NCBI GenBank assembly: GCA_025455225.1
Contig: JALOMY010000035.1
Coordinates: 1-13,409 of the forward strand
Reading direction: 5' to 3'
DNA length: 13,409 bases
Origin: Cyclobacteriaceae bacterium
GTDB taxonomy: Bacteria; Bacteroidota; Bacteroidia; Cytophagales; Cyclobacteriaceae
The stretch's first letter is position 1. Each line of letters opens with the position of its first letter. Position numbers and translations under genes: made by a program. Below are positions 6,033 to 13,330 of the stretch, piece by piece. Below the pieces are notes generated by a model, which saw only the letters and a list, made by a program, of their open reading frames with translations, was not told the DNA's origin and did no database searches.

Positions 6033-8426
6033 TTAATCTGGAAATGCATCGGGGTTCGAATCTCGCATCAAAGCATAAATCCGATCGTAAACCTCTTCAG
6101 GATTGGGTTTGGAAAAATAATCACCGTCAGAACCATAAGCAGGACGGTGTTCTTTTGATGTAATGGTTAAAGGTTTGGCATCAAGGTAATAGTAGCCGTT
6201 CTGTTCTTCCAGTACCTTTTGCATCATAAAAGCCGATGCGCCCCCCGGAACATCTTCATCTGCAAATACAACCCGGTTAGTCTTCTTGATGGATTCAACA
6301 ATGGAATGATGTATATCAAACGGCAACAAGGTCTGTACATCAATTACTTCACACGAAATACCTGCTTTCTCCAATTGCTCTGCTGCTTCCATAACGATTC
6401 TGCACATGGATCCATAGGTAATGACGGTAACATCGGAACCTTCTCGCAGGATTTCAGGAATTCCCAGGGGAACGGTGTATTCCCCAATATTTTGAGGTAA
6501 CAATTCTTTTAACCGATAACCATTCAGGCATTCGATGATGATAGCCGGGTCATCGGATTGAAGCATGGTATTATAGAATCCGGCAGCCTGTGTCATATTG
6601 CGCGGCACCAACAGGTAAATTCCGCGAAGGCTGTTTAATATCATTCCGATGGGTGAACCGGCATGCCACACTCCTTCCAGCCTGTGACCCCGCGTTCGAA
6701 CAATAAGCGGAGCTTTTTGTCCCCCTTTGGTACGGTATTGCAAGCAAGCCAGGTCATCGGACAAGGTGGCCAGTGCATAAATGAAATAATCGAGATACTG
6801 AATTTCTGCAATTGGCCGAAGACCACGCAAGGCAGCACCAACTCCCTGCCCGATAATAGTGCATTCGCGAATACCGGTGTCGGTTACCCGCAAGGCTCCG
6901 TATTTCTCCTGCAACCCGGCAAAGCCCTGGTTCACATCGCCAATTTTTCCCACGTCTTCGCCAAAGGCAAACACCTTGGGATCACGCTTCAGGGCGTAAT
7001 TGAAAAACGCCTGTAACACTTCCCTACCATCAACAAGAGACGCATCGTCACGATAAACAGGTTTTACTTCTGAGACCTTTAATGCAGAATGATCCGACAG
7101 GCTGTATAAATGTGAACTATACCGATCATCGGCATCCGCTTGAACCTGGTCAATCCATTGCTTCAATTCTTCTTTCGCACTGCTGGATTTTCCATGCAAC
7201 AGGTACCAGGCTTTTTTAGCTGCCTTTACCGACTCCAATCGTGTAGGATTGATGGTCTTTACCAGTTCATTTTTTATATCCTCTATACCTTCAACCTGGG
7301 CCAGCTTATTTAATATGCCTACCAGGTTCTGCTGATCGCGTTGAATATCGGCTGTATATTCCTTCCAGGCTCTTTCTTTGGCTTTCCTGGTGTTCTCCTT
7401 TGCTTCTTTTTCAATGATATCGATCTCTTCCGGAAGCACCAGTACTTCTTCTTCAATCCATTGGCGCATCTTCCGGATGCAATCATTCTCGGTCTCCCAG
7501 GCCAATCGGTCTTTGGACTTATACCGTTCATGAGAACCGGAAGTAGAGTGACCCTGGGGTTGGGTCATTTCCACTACATGCACCAACACGGGTACATGCT
7601 CTTTACGGCAAATCATTTCAGCCTTTTCGTAGGCAGCTATCAATCCCGGATAATCCCAACCCTTTACTACTATAATTTCAAATCCTTTACTCTGTTCATC
7701 ACGGGCAAATCCGGCTAACGCTTTGGAAATGGAAAGTTTGGTTGTGTGATACTCCTGGGGAACCGAGATTCCATAGTGATCATCCCAAACCGAAATCAAC
7801 ATGGGCACTTGCAATACACCGGCTGCATTGATGGCCTCGAAGAACATGCCTTCAGAGGTTGATGCGTTGCCAATTGTACCGAAAGCAATTTCATTTCCAC
7901 GGTCAGAAAGTTCAGTGAAGGCATGTAACTCCGGGTTATTCCGAAAAAGCTTGGAAGCATAGGCCAGCCCCAGCAAGCGGGGCATCTGACCGGCCGTAGG
8001 TGAAATATCAGCGCTGCTGTTTTTAAGATCGGACAGGTTTTTTAAATGCCCCTGGTCGTCCAGCATTCGGGTGGCGAAATGTCCGTTCATCAGACGTCCT
8101 GCCGAAGCCGGTTCCGCATGTACATCGGTGTGGGCATAGAGTTGGGCAAAGTATTGCTGTATGGTTAGTTCGCCAATGGCAAACATAAACGTTTGATCGC
8201 GGTAATAACCCGAGCGCCAATCGCCCTTCCGAAACACTTTGGACATGGCAATCTGGGCCACTTCTTTCCCGTCACCGAAAATGCCAAACTTGGCCTTACC
8301 CATGAAAACTTCTTTTCTTCCCAGCAAGCTTGCCTCACGACTTTCACAAGCCAGCCTGTAATCGGCCAGTATTTCTTTCACCCGCGCCTGGGAATATTTC
8401 ACTTTCGATTCTTTGACCGTGCTCAC
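6033..8426 (-). CDS. Fused 2-oxoacid dehydrogenase E1, alpha and beta subunits (thiamine-diphosphate)
   Basis: The product has 797 residues and is one chain with E1-alpha (about 15-310) and E1-beta (about 465-790), joined by a charged helical linker of roughly 150 residues. E1 decarboxylates a 2-oxoacid, most likely a branched-chain one, and passes the acyl group to the lipoyl E2. Alpha: GKAKFGIFGDGKE, RSGYYRDQTFM, cofactor region GTIGNASTSEGMFFEAINAA 183-202 and VWDDHYGISVP 213-223, phosphorylation-loop-like GHSTSGSHERYKSKDR 292-307. Beta: GEDVGKIGDVNQGF 489-502, DTGIRECTIIGQGVGAALRG 516-535, GLRPIAEIQYLDY 535-547, H588 and FADEDVPGGASAFM near 721-734. The usual GDG metal motif reads GNA (N187). 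The start is GTG 8426-8424; no ATG lies upstream in frame, and the next Met is residue 42, within the conserved part. E2 and E3 genes are not in the window. The substrate is inferred. Confidence 0.88.
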   Translation of the reverse strand: MSTVKESKVKYSQARVKEILADYRLACESREASLLGRKEVFMGKAKFGIFGDGKEVAQIAMSKVFRKGDWRSGYYRDQTFMFAIGELTIQQYFAQLYAHTDVHAEPASAGRLMNGHFATRMLDDQGHLKNLSDLKNSSADISPTAGQMPRLLGLAYASKLFRNNPELHAFTELSDRGNEIAFGTIGNASTSEGMFFEAINAAGVLQVPMLISVWDDHYGISVPQEYHTTKLSISKALAGFARDEQSKGFEIIVVKGWDYPGLIAAYEKAEMICRKEHVPVLVHVVEMTQPQGHSTSGSHERYKSKDRLAWETENDCIRKMRQWIEEEVLVLPEEIDIIEKEAKENTRKAKERAWKEYTADIQRDQQNLVGILNKLAQVEGIEDIKNELVKTINPTRLESVKAAKKAWYLLHGKSSSAKEELKQWIDQVQADADDRYSSHLYSLSDHSALKVSEVKPVYRDDASLVDGREVLQAFFNYALKRDPKVFAFGEDVGKIGDVNQGFAGLQEKYGALRVTDTGIRECTIIGQGVGAALRGLRPIAEIQYLDYFIYALATLSDDLACLQYRTKGGQKAPLIVRTRGHRLEGVWHAGSPIGMILNSLRGIYLLVPRNMTQAAGFYNTMLQSDDPAIIIECLNGYRLKELLPQNIGEYTVPLGIPEILREGSDVTVITYGSMCRIVMEAAEQLEKAGISCEVIDVQTLLPFDIHHSIVESIKKTNRVVFADEDVPGGASAFMMQKVLEEQNGYYYLDAKPLTITSKEHRPAYGSDGDYFSKPNPEEVYDRIYALMRDSNPDAFPD

Positions 8427-8454
8427 GTGATTTTGGGTATGCGTAAAAGATGGT

Positions 8455-8486
8455 CAAAAATAGCCAATCAGCCCGCAAATGACAAT
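8455..8486 (-). promoter_or_regulatory. Likely promoter of the fused E1 gene
   Basis: On the minus strand, ATTG (8486-8483), 20 bases, then TATTTTTG (8462-8455). The predicted leader to the GTG start is about 22 bases. The -33 region overlaps that of the divergent ald promoter. Confidence 0.45.
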
Positions 8487-8515
8487 TGACAATTGATATT
8501 TGAAAGCTATCTTTG
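8485..8515 (+). promoter_or_regulatory. ald: Likely promoter of ald
   Basis: ATTG (8485-8488), 19 bases, then TATCTTTG (8508-8515), an exact match to TAnnTTTG with a three-of-four -33 box. Transcription should start near 8521, giving a leader of about 18 bases to the ATG at 8539. Confidence 0.6.
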
Positions 8516-8538
8516 CAGCCTGCTAAAACGATTGAATT

Positions 8539-9651
8539 ATGATTATCGGTGTTCCCAAAGAAGTTAAAAACAATGAAAATCGGGTAGCACTTACCCCGGC
8601 TGGCACTCAGGAATTGGTAAAGCGAGGGCATACCGTATACGTGCAGGTTTCGGCCGGTACCGGCAGCGGTTTTTCGGATGATGATTATAGTAAAGCGGGT
8701 GCTAAAATGATTCAGGAGGCAGCTGAAGTATACCAGTTGGCTGAAATGATCATTAAGGTAAAAGAACCCATTGAACAGGAATATAAACTGATTAAGAAAG
8801 AGCAATTAGTCTTTACGTATTTCCACTTTGCCTCATACGAACCACTCACCAAAGCCATGATTGACAGTGGCGCGGTATGTCTTGCCTATGAAACAGTAGA
8901 ACGCGTGGACGGCAGCCTTCCTTTATTGATCCCGATGTCGGAAGTTGCAGGCAGAATGGCAATCCAGGAAGGTGCCAAATACCTGGAGAAACCCTTAAAG
9001 GGACGTGGTATTTTGCTGGGAGGAGTTCCGGGCGTTATGCCGGCTAAGGTCTTAATCTTGGGTGGCGGTGTAGTAGGTACGAATTCAGCCAAAATTGCTG
9101 CCGGTATGGGTGCAGATGTAACCATTGCCGATGTTAACCTTAACCGTTTGCGTTACCTCGATGATGTAATGCCTAAAAATGTTCACACCATCGTATCCAA
9201 TGAATATACACTCCGTGAGATGGTGAAAGATCATGATCTGATTATTGGTGCCGTTCTGATTCCCGGTGCAAAAGCACCTAAACTGGTTACCCGTGATATG
9301 CTGAAGACCATGCGTCCGGGTACAGTATTGGTTGACGTAGCTGTAGATCAGGGTGGATGTATTGAAACCTGCACCCCTACCACACACGAAAACCCGACTT
9401 ACATCATTGATGACGTAGTTCATTATTGTGTAGCCAATATGCCGGGTGCAGTACCGTATACTTCTACATTGGCCCTTACGAATGCAACTTTGCCTTACGC
9501 CATACGGTTGGCCAACATGGGTTGGAAGAGAGCTTGTCAGGAAAGCACGGAACTGCGAAATGGTTTAAATGTAATGTTCGGTGAAGTCGTGTACAAAGGT
9601 GTAGCTGAAGCTTTTAATCTCTCTTACACAGACGTAAAGAAATTCCTGTAA
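8539..9651 (+). CDS. ald: Alanine dehydrogenase
   Basis: The product has 370 residues, the usual length for this NAD-dependent enzyme (L-alanine to pyruvate and ammonia, EC 1.4.1.1), which normally forms cytoplasmic hexamers. The start MIIGVPKEVKNNENRVALTP is the classic N-terminus. Pyruvate-binding and catalytic residues are present at standard numbers: R15, K75 (IIKVKEP), H96 (TYFHFAS) and D270 (VDVAVDQGG). The Rossmann fold is at VLILGGGVVGTNSA 171-184, with D198 (IADVN) for the NAD ribose. No truncation or missing key residue is seen. It is divergent from the E1 gene across a 112-base gap that holds both promoters. The stop codon TAA (9649-9651) directly touches the stop codon of the convergent gene. 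Confidence 0.97.
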   Translation: MIIGVPKEVKNNENRVALTPAGTQELVKRGHTVYVQVSAGTGSGFSDDDYSKAGAKMIQEAAEVYQLAEMIIKVKEPIEQEYKLIKKEQLVFTYFHFASYEPLTKAMIDSGAVCLAYETVERVDGSLPLLIPMSEVAGRMAIQEGAKYLEKPLKGRGILLGGVPGVMPAKVLILGGGVVGTNSAKIAAGMGADVTIADVNLNRLRYLDDVMPKNVHTIVSNEYTLREMVKDHDLIIGAVLIPGAKAPKLVTRDMLKTMRPGTVLVDVAVDQGGCIETCTPTTHENPTYIIDDVVHYCVANMPGAVPYTSTLALTNATLPYAIRLANMGWKRACQESTELRNGLNVMFGEVVYKGVAEAFNLSYTDVKKFL

Positions 9652-10092
9652 TTATTCACCCGGGTATTGAGGCATCTCACAAACAGGAAGACCCGGTTGT
9701 TGTGCATTAAAACAGTACATCACTAATCCGTTGGTCACCACCAGGTAAGATGCATTTAACGTTTGGTTATACACCGATATTTGACGGGCAGTCTGATCAT
9801 TGAGTTTTACTTCCGGGGCTTTACACTCCACTACCATCCACGGATTTCCGCTGCGATTAAAAACAACAACATCCGATCGCTTGGATAGAGTGTTGTACAC
9901 AAGCGAATACTCTACCCGAATCAAGGACTTTGGATACATCAAGTGATTAACCAGGTATTCAATTACATGTTGCCTGACCCACTCTTCTGGTGTGAGTACA
10001 ACGTACTTTTTTCGAATGCCGTCAAAAATCCATACTTTTCCACGAGTATGTTTAATCTTATAATCAAAGGAAGGCAGGTTTAGATTAACCAT
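9652..10092 (-). CDS. Orphan HsdR N-terminal-domain protein (PD-(D/E)xK nuclease-like)
   Basis: The product has 146 residues from ATG 10092-10090. The frame is open 49 codons further upstream, but that extension runs into the divergent amn gene and lacks family features, while MVNLNLPSF, then IFDGIRKKYVVLTPEEWVRQ is the typical start. It matches the small stand-alone HSDR_N-type proteins of Bacteroidota. Nuclease-core residues are in place: E61, D74 (KRSDVVVFNRSG), E89 and K91 (VVECKAP), and Q104 (DQTARQISVYNQTL). There is no helicase domain and no hsdM or hsdS gene nearby, so this is not a type I restriction system as it stands. Its cellular role is unknown. It is divergent from amn with 18 bases between starts. 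I could not find a convincing promoter box for it. Confidence 0.85.
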   Translation of the reverse strand: MVNLNLPSFDYKIKHTRGKVWIFDGIRKKYVVLTPEEWVRQHVIEYLVNHLMYPKSLIRVEYSLVYNTLSKRSDVVVFNRSGNPWMVVECKAPEVKLNDQTARQISVYNQTLNASYLVVTNGLVMYCFNAQQPGLPVCEMPQYPGE

Positions 10093-10110
10093 GTGTAAAA
10101 ATAGAAAGTT

Positions 10111-10881
10111 ATGAAGACCAAACAGGAAATCGTAGAGAACTGGCTCCCCCGATATACCGGCCAACCACTCGATAAATTCGGGCAATATATTCTGCTTACC
10201 AACTTTGATAACTATGTAAAAATGTTTGCCGAATGGCATGGTGTTCCCGTTAACGGCATTGACCGCCCCATGCGCAATGCAACAGCCGAAGGAATTACCA
10301 TCATAAACTTCGGTATGGGAAGCCCGAATGCAGCGACCATTATGGATTGCCTAAGCGCCATCAAACCCAAGGGTGCACTTTTCCTGGGAAAGTGTGGTGG
10401 TCTTAAGAACAAAAACGATATTGGTGATCTGATACTTCCCATTGCGGCCATACGTGGTGAGGGTACATCAATCGATTACTTTCCACCGGAAGTTCCTGCA
10501 CTTCCTGCGTTCGCTCTGCAGAAGGCAATTTCAACTACGATTCGTGATTATAACCAGGATTACTGGACCGGCACGGTTTATACCACGAACCGAAGGGTAT
10601 GGGAATGGGACGAAGACTTTAAAATCTATCTGAGGAAGATACGGGCGCAGGCTATCGATATGGAAACAGCAACCATCTTTACCACAGCCTTCTATAATAA
10701 AATTCCTGCCGGTGCTTTATTACTGGTTTCTGATCAGCCCATGGTTCCCGAAGGCGTAAAGACCGAAGTCAGCGACAGCCTCGTCACACGAAATTATGTA
10801 GACCTGCATTTAAAGATCGGTATCGACTCGCTGAAACAATTGATCAATAACGGTATAACCGTGAAGCATCTAAGGTATTAA
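10111..10881 (+). CDS. amn: AMP nucleosidase (Bacteroidota type)
   Basis: The product has 256 residues of the nucleoside phosphorylase fold. It hydrolyses AMP to adenine and ribose 5-phosphate (EC 3.2.2.4), in purine salvage and adenylate balance. The start MKTKQEIVENWLPRYTG, then YILLTNFDNYVKMFA is typical of the short AMN-like family. Fold motifs: NFGMGSPNAAT 66-76, LGKCGGLKNKNDIGD 92-106, IDMETATIF 182-190 (M184/E185 bind the ribose) and the likely catalytic Asp in VSDQPM (D208). E. coli Amn is much longer (about 480 residues) and has an extra N-terminal domain that is absent here. It is convergent with the UMF1 transporter, with 20 bases between stop codons and no hairpin there. Confidence 0.93.
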   Translation: MKTKQEIVENWLPRYTGQPLDKFGQYILLTNFDNYVKMFAEWHGVPVNGIDRPMRNATAEGITIINFGMGSPNAATIMDCLSAIKPKGALFLGKCGGLKNKNDIGDLILPIAAIRGEGTSIDYFPPEVPALPAFALQKAISTTIRDYNQDYWTGTVYTTNRRVWEWDEDFKIYLRKIRAQAIDMETATIFTTAFYNKIPAGALLLVSDQPMVPEGVKTEVSDSLVTRNYVDLHLKIGIDSLKQLINNGITVKHLRY

Positions 10882-10901
10882 ACCTTCTGGCAAGAATCAT
10901 T

Positions 10902-12203
10902 TTATACTGGTTTTGCAACATCACGGGACTTGATCCGGCTCAGCATCACCAGGCCAATAATAAAAAATACAGCCAATGCCAGGGCGCTGTTACGCATGCT
11001 GTCCGTTAATTGGTTAATCAGTCCGAACGAAAATGTACCCAGTACGATCGAGAGGTTATAGGTAACATCGAAGAAGCTGAAATACGAAGCATGATCGATC
11101 GTATCTTCGGGAATCAATTTGGAATAGGTAGACCGGGAAATGGATTGAATGCCTCCCATAACCATACCTACAATGGCGGCCAGCAGGTAAAATTGGATTT
11201 CAGTGGTAATGGCGTATGCCACCAAACAAACTGAAATCCAGATCAGGATCATGATGGAAAGTGCATTCTTATTGCCTCTTCGTTGAGACACACGCGCAAA
11301 TAACCACGCACCAGCTGATGCAACCAATTGAATTAACAAGATCGTGGCTATCAAGCGTGTGGAGTCGAGATGTAAAACATCCGTACCAAACAAGGTAGCT
11401 AGGTACATAACCGTTTGCACACCCATGTTGTAAAAGAAGAACGATAACAAAAATGTTCGCAGGTCGGGAGTTTGTTTCAGGTTACGCCACACTTTAAGCA
11501 CTTCCTGGTATCCTTTAGTCCATATCTGGTTCGATACTTTTCGATTGTAGGGATTCTCGGGCAAAACCGAAAACGGGATCATCGAAAAACCAATCCACCA
11601 CAACCCTACCAGCAAAAACGTAAACCTAGTAGCCGCACCTTCATCGGTAAATCCAAATGATGAATAATTCATAATGATCAGCATGCACAATACCATCAGG
11701 ATTACGCTGCCGTAGTAGCCCATGGAAAATCCCCTGGCGCTAACCTGGTCGTACCGGTCTTCTGATGCAATTTCAGGCAGGAAGGCATTATAAAACACCA
11801 GGCTTCCGGAAAAGCCAATGCTGGCCATTACCGAACAAAAGATGCCCCATTCCAGGGTTGATAAACTATCAAAGAAATATAAACCCATACAGGATAAACT
11901 TCCCATTACAACAAAGACCTTCATGAAGAGCTTTTTCTTCCCGGTATAATCCGCAACGCCTGATAACAGCGGAAGCATGGCGGCAACAACTAAAAATGAG
12001 AAGGAAAGCGCATAGGAATACAAAACCGAATTCTCCAACTCCATTCCAAAATAGGTAATGGTGTCATCTCCCTCATTAACCGCTACGGCTTTATAGTATA
12101 CCGGGAAAATGGCGGCTGTGATTACAAGGGAATACACCGAATTAGCCCAATCATACATGCACCAGGCACGAATCGTTTTGGGATCGTTTAACGGGATGGT
12201 CAT
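10902..12203 (-). CDS. UMF1-family MFS transporter (Atg22-like)
   Basis: The product has 433 residues from ATG 12203-12201. The frame can be extended by eight codons, but this start fits the family: DPKTIRAWCMYDWANSVYSLVITAAIFPVYY, with the hallmark YDWANS at 17-22. I count about twelve hydrophobic segments, in line with an inner-membrane major facilitator. Other family blocks are LPLLSGVADYTGKKK 77-91, FYNAFLPEIA 137-146 and GGIQSISRSTYSKLIPE 350-366, the last very characteristic of UMF1/Atg22-like proteins. Fungal Atg22 exports amino acids from the vacuole; the substrate of bacterial UMF1 proteins is not known. It lies downstream of the exbD pair but is separated by a strong terminator, so it is likely a separate or read-through transcript. 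I see no good promoter box. Confidence 0.9.
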   Translation of the reverse strand: MTIPLNDPKTIRAWCMYDWANSVYSLVITAAIFPVYYKAVAVNEGDDTITYFGMELENSVLYSYALSFSFLVVAAMLPLLSGVADYTGKKKLFMKVFVVMGSLSCMGLYFFDSLSTLEWGIFCSVMASIGFSGSLVFYNAFLPEIASEDRYDQVSARGFSMGYYGSVILMVLCMLIIMNYSSFGFTDEGAATRFTFLLVGLWWIGFSMIPFSVLPENPYNRKVSNQIWTKGYQEVLKVWRNLKQTPDLRTFLLSFFFYNMGVQTVMYLATLFGTDVLHLDSTRLIATILLIQLVASAGAWLFARVSQRRGNKNALSIMILIWISVCLVAYAITTEIQFYLLAAIVGMVMGGIQSISRSTYSKLIPEDTIDHASYFSFFDVTYNLSIVLGTFSFGLINQLTDSMRNSALALAVFFIIGLVMLSRIKSRDVAKPV

Positions 12204-12224
12204 GGGTACAACACTACAAGGTAA

Positions 12225-12256
12225 CAAAAAACCCCGTCCTTAATGGGTACGGGGTT
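12225..12256 (-). terminator. Rho-independent terminator after the exbD pair
   Basis: On the minus strand, AACCCCGT (12256-12249), an 11-base loop, ACGGGGTT (12237-12230), then more T residues to 12226. The stem has eight pairs with a GC-rich core. It starts 22 bases after the stop codon of the downstream exbD and ends the exbD transcript before the transporter gene. Confidence 0.85.
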
Positions 12257-12278
12257 CTTGCTGAAATGAAAAAACAAC

Positions 12279-12740
12279 TTAGTCGGTGCGTCTTTGCAAC
12301 GTAGAATATAACACTAATCGTGCATTGGCTTTACGCAGTTCGGTCTCCACATCGGCAATTATACCGCGTTTAGCATCGCTGTCAACTTTAAGCGAAACCG
12401 TCATCTGATCACGTTCAAATTCCTGAAGTTTGGCCTTTTCGGAATTAACCCACTGAATCACATCTTTGGGTTCAATGAACACATCATTCACCTGAATTTT
12501 AGGTTCCTTACCCCACTGTTCAGTTTTCTTGGGTTCTCCAATGTACAAGTATGCAACCAGCGATTTGCGCGCGAGTTTCTTAAGCATGGTAGCCTCCGGA
12601 AGCTGTTGCTTTACGTTGATGGAGGTTTCACGCATCTGCGTTGTAACCATGAAAAAGAACAGGAGCATGAACACCACATCAGGCATAGATGACGTAGGTA
12701 TTTCCTGCTTTACCTTGGCTTTTTTTCTGAATTTTGACAT
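12279..12740 (-). CDS. ExbD/TolR-family motor protein (second exbD)
   Basis: The product has 153 residues, with a short Lys/Arg-rich cytoplasmic N-terminus (MSKFRKKAKVKQ), one membrane helix (about 20-35, MPDVVFMLLFFFMVTT) and a periplasmic domain. The conserved membrane Asp is D21, just after SSMP; in ExbD this Asp carries the proton path that drives the ExbB/ExbD motor and so powers TonB-dependent outer-membrane transport. The periplasmic part ends with the usual DVETELRKANARLVLYST helix-strand pattern. It lies two bases downstream of the first exbD and is surely in the same transcript. It is shorter and more basic at the N-terminus than its neighbour, so the two are not a recent duplication. 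Confidence 0.92.
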   Translation of the reverse strand: MSKFRKKAKVKQEIPTSSMPDVVFMLLFFFMVTTQMRETSINVKQQLPEATMLKKLARKSLVAYLYIGEPKKTEQWGKEPKIQVNDVFIEPKDVIQWVNSEKAKLQEFERDQMTVSLKVDSDAKRGIIADVETELRKANARLVLYSTLQRRTD

Positions 12741-12742
12741 AA

Positions 12743-13330
12743 TTACTTTCCTCCTGCTTTAGTAGGTTCTGCGATGGATAACGCCATAGGGATTTCAACC
12801 GTTCCATCTGGTCTCTTTTTACGACCCAAGTCGTACAGCTCCCTGTTTTGCGGATCAGCTAAGTCCGAAGAGAGCTCCAACCACTTCCTGACGGAAACCC
12901 CGGCATTATCGGCATAGATCTGGTAATAAGCAGACTGAACCGCATCCAAAATTTCAATAAACTTTTTATGGCTTGTTCCGCGGTCGGTTTTGTACGACAC
13001 GATCGCCTTTTCAGGATTGTCGGATGAATTCGGGTCTGCACCGTAATTCAGTACAAACTTTTTGATCATATCGGTTAGTTCAGCGGGTGAACCAGTAAAC
13101 GGATTTCCCTCAACCAATACATTATCAAATGAGTTAACCTGAATTTTAAACAAGTTCCGCTCCTGGATTTTAACATCCATGTCGGGCGGCATGGCTTCGG
13201 GTGGAGGTGGAAGCTGAATACTCAGCCCCCGGTCGTTCGCAATAGTTGTGGTAACCAAAAAGAATACCAGCAACAGGAACGCAATGTCCGCCATGGAAGC
13301 ACTCGGAATATCGGGTGTAGGTCTTGGCAT
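12743..13330 (-). CDS. ExbD/TolR-family motor protein (first exbD)
   Basis: The product has 195 residues. A very short N-terminus (MPRPTPDIPSASM) is followed by one membrane helix about 14-31 (ADIAFLLLVFFLVTTTI) with the essential Asp at D15, then a proline-rich periplasmic linker (LPPPPEAMPPD). The periplasmic domain includes KAIVSYKTDRGTSHKKF and IEILDAVQSAYYQIY. A tail of about 50 residues (from VRKWLELSS) goes beyond the usual ExbD length and has no motif I recognise. The start ATG 13330-13328 overlaps the stop codon of the frame upstream (TAATG), a sign of translational coupling. Bacteroidota often carry two different ExbD paralogues next to one ExbB; the ExbB gene would lie past the right edge. 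Confidence 0.92.
   Translation of the reverse strand: MPRPTPDIPSASMADIAFLLLVFFLVTTTIANDRGLSIQLPPPPEAMPPDMDVKIQERNLFKIQVNSFDNVLVEGNPFTGSPAELTDMIKKFVLNYGADPNSSDNPEKAIVSYKTDRGTSHKKFIEILDAVQSAYYQIYADNAGVSVRKWLELSSDLADPQNRELYDLGRKKRPDGTVEIPMALSIAEPTKAGGK

Noticed and set aside
8344..8805. A 153-residue minus-strand frame over the E1/ald promoter region and the start of ald
   Set aside because: It covers two good promoters and is antisense to the well-supported ald gene; the translation has no recognisable domain.
9652..10092. A defence island or restriction-modification system
   Set aside because: Only one nuclease-like domain is present. There is no methylase, specificity subunit, helicase, integrase or toxin gene in the window, and the neighbours are housekeeping genes.
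10097..10104. TATTTTTA on the minus strand as a promoter box for the HsdR_N-like gene
   Set aside because: It is only a few bases from the start codon, leaving no room for a normal leader, and the TTTG upstream is 15 bases away, not 19.
9652..10239. A longer 195-residue version of the HsdR_N-like protein
   Set aside because: The extra 49 residues are antisense to the start of amn and lack family features; ATG 10092 gives the typical N-terminus.
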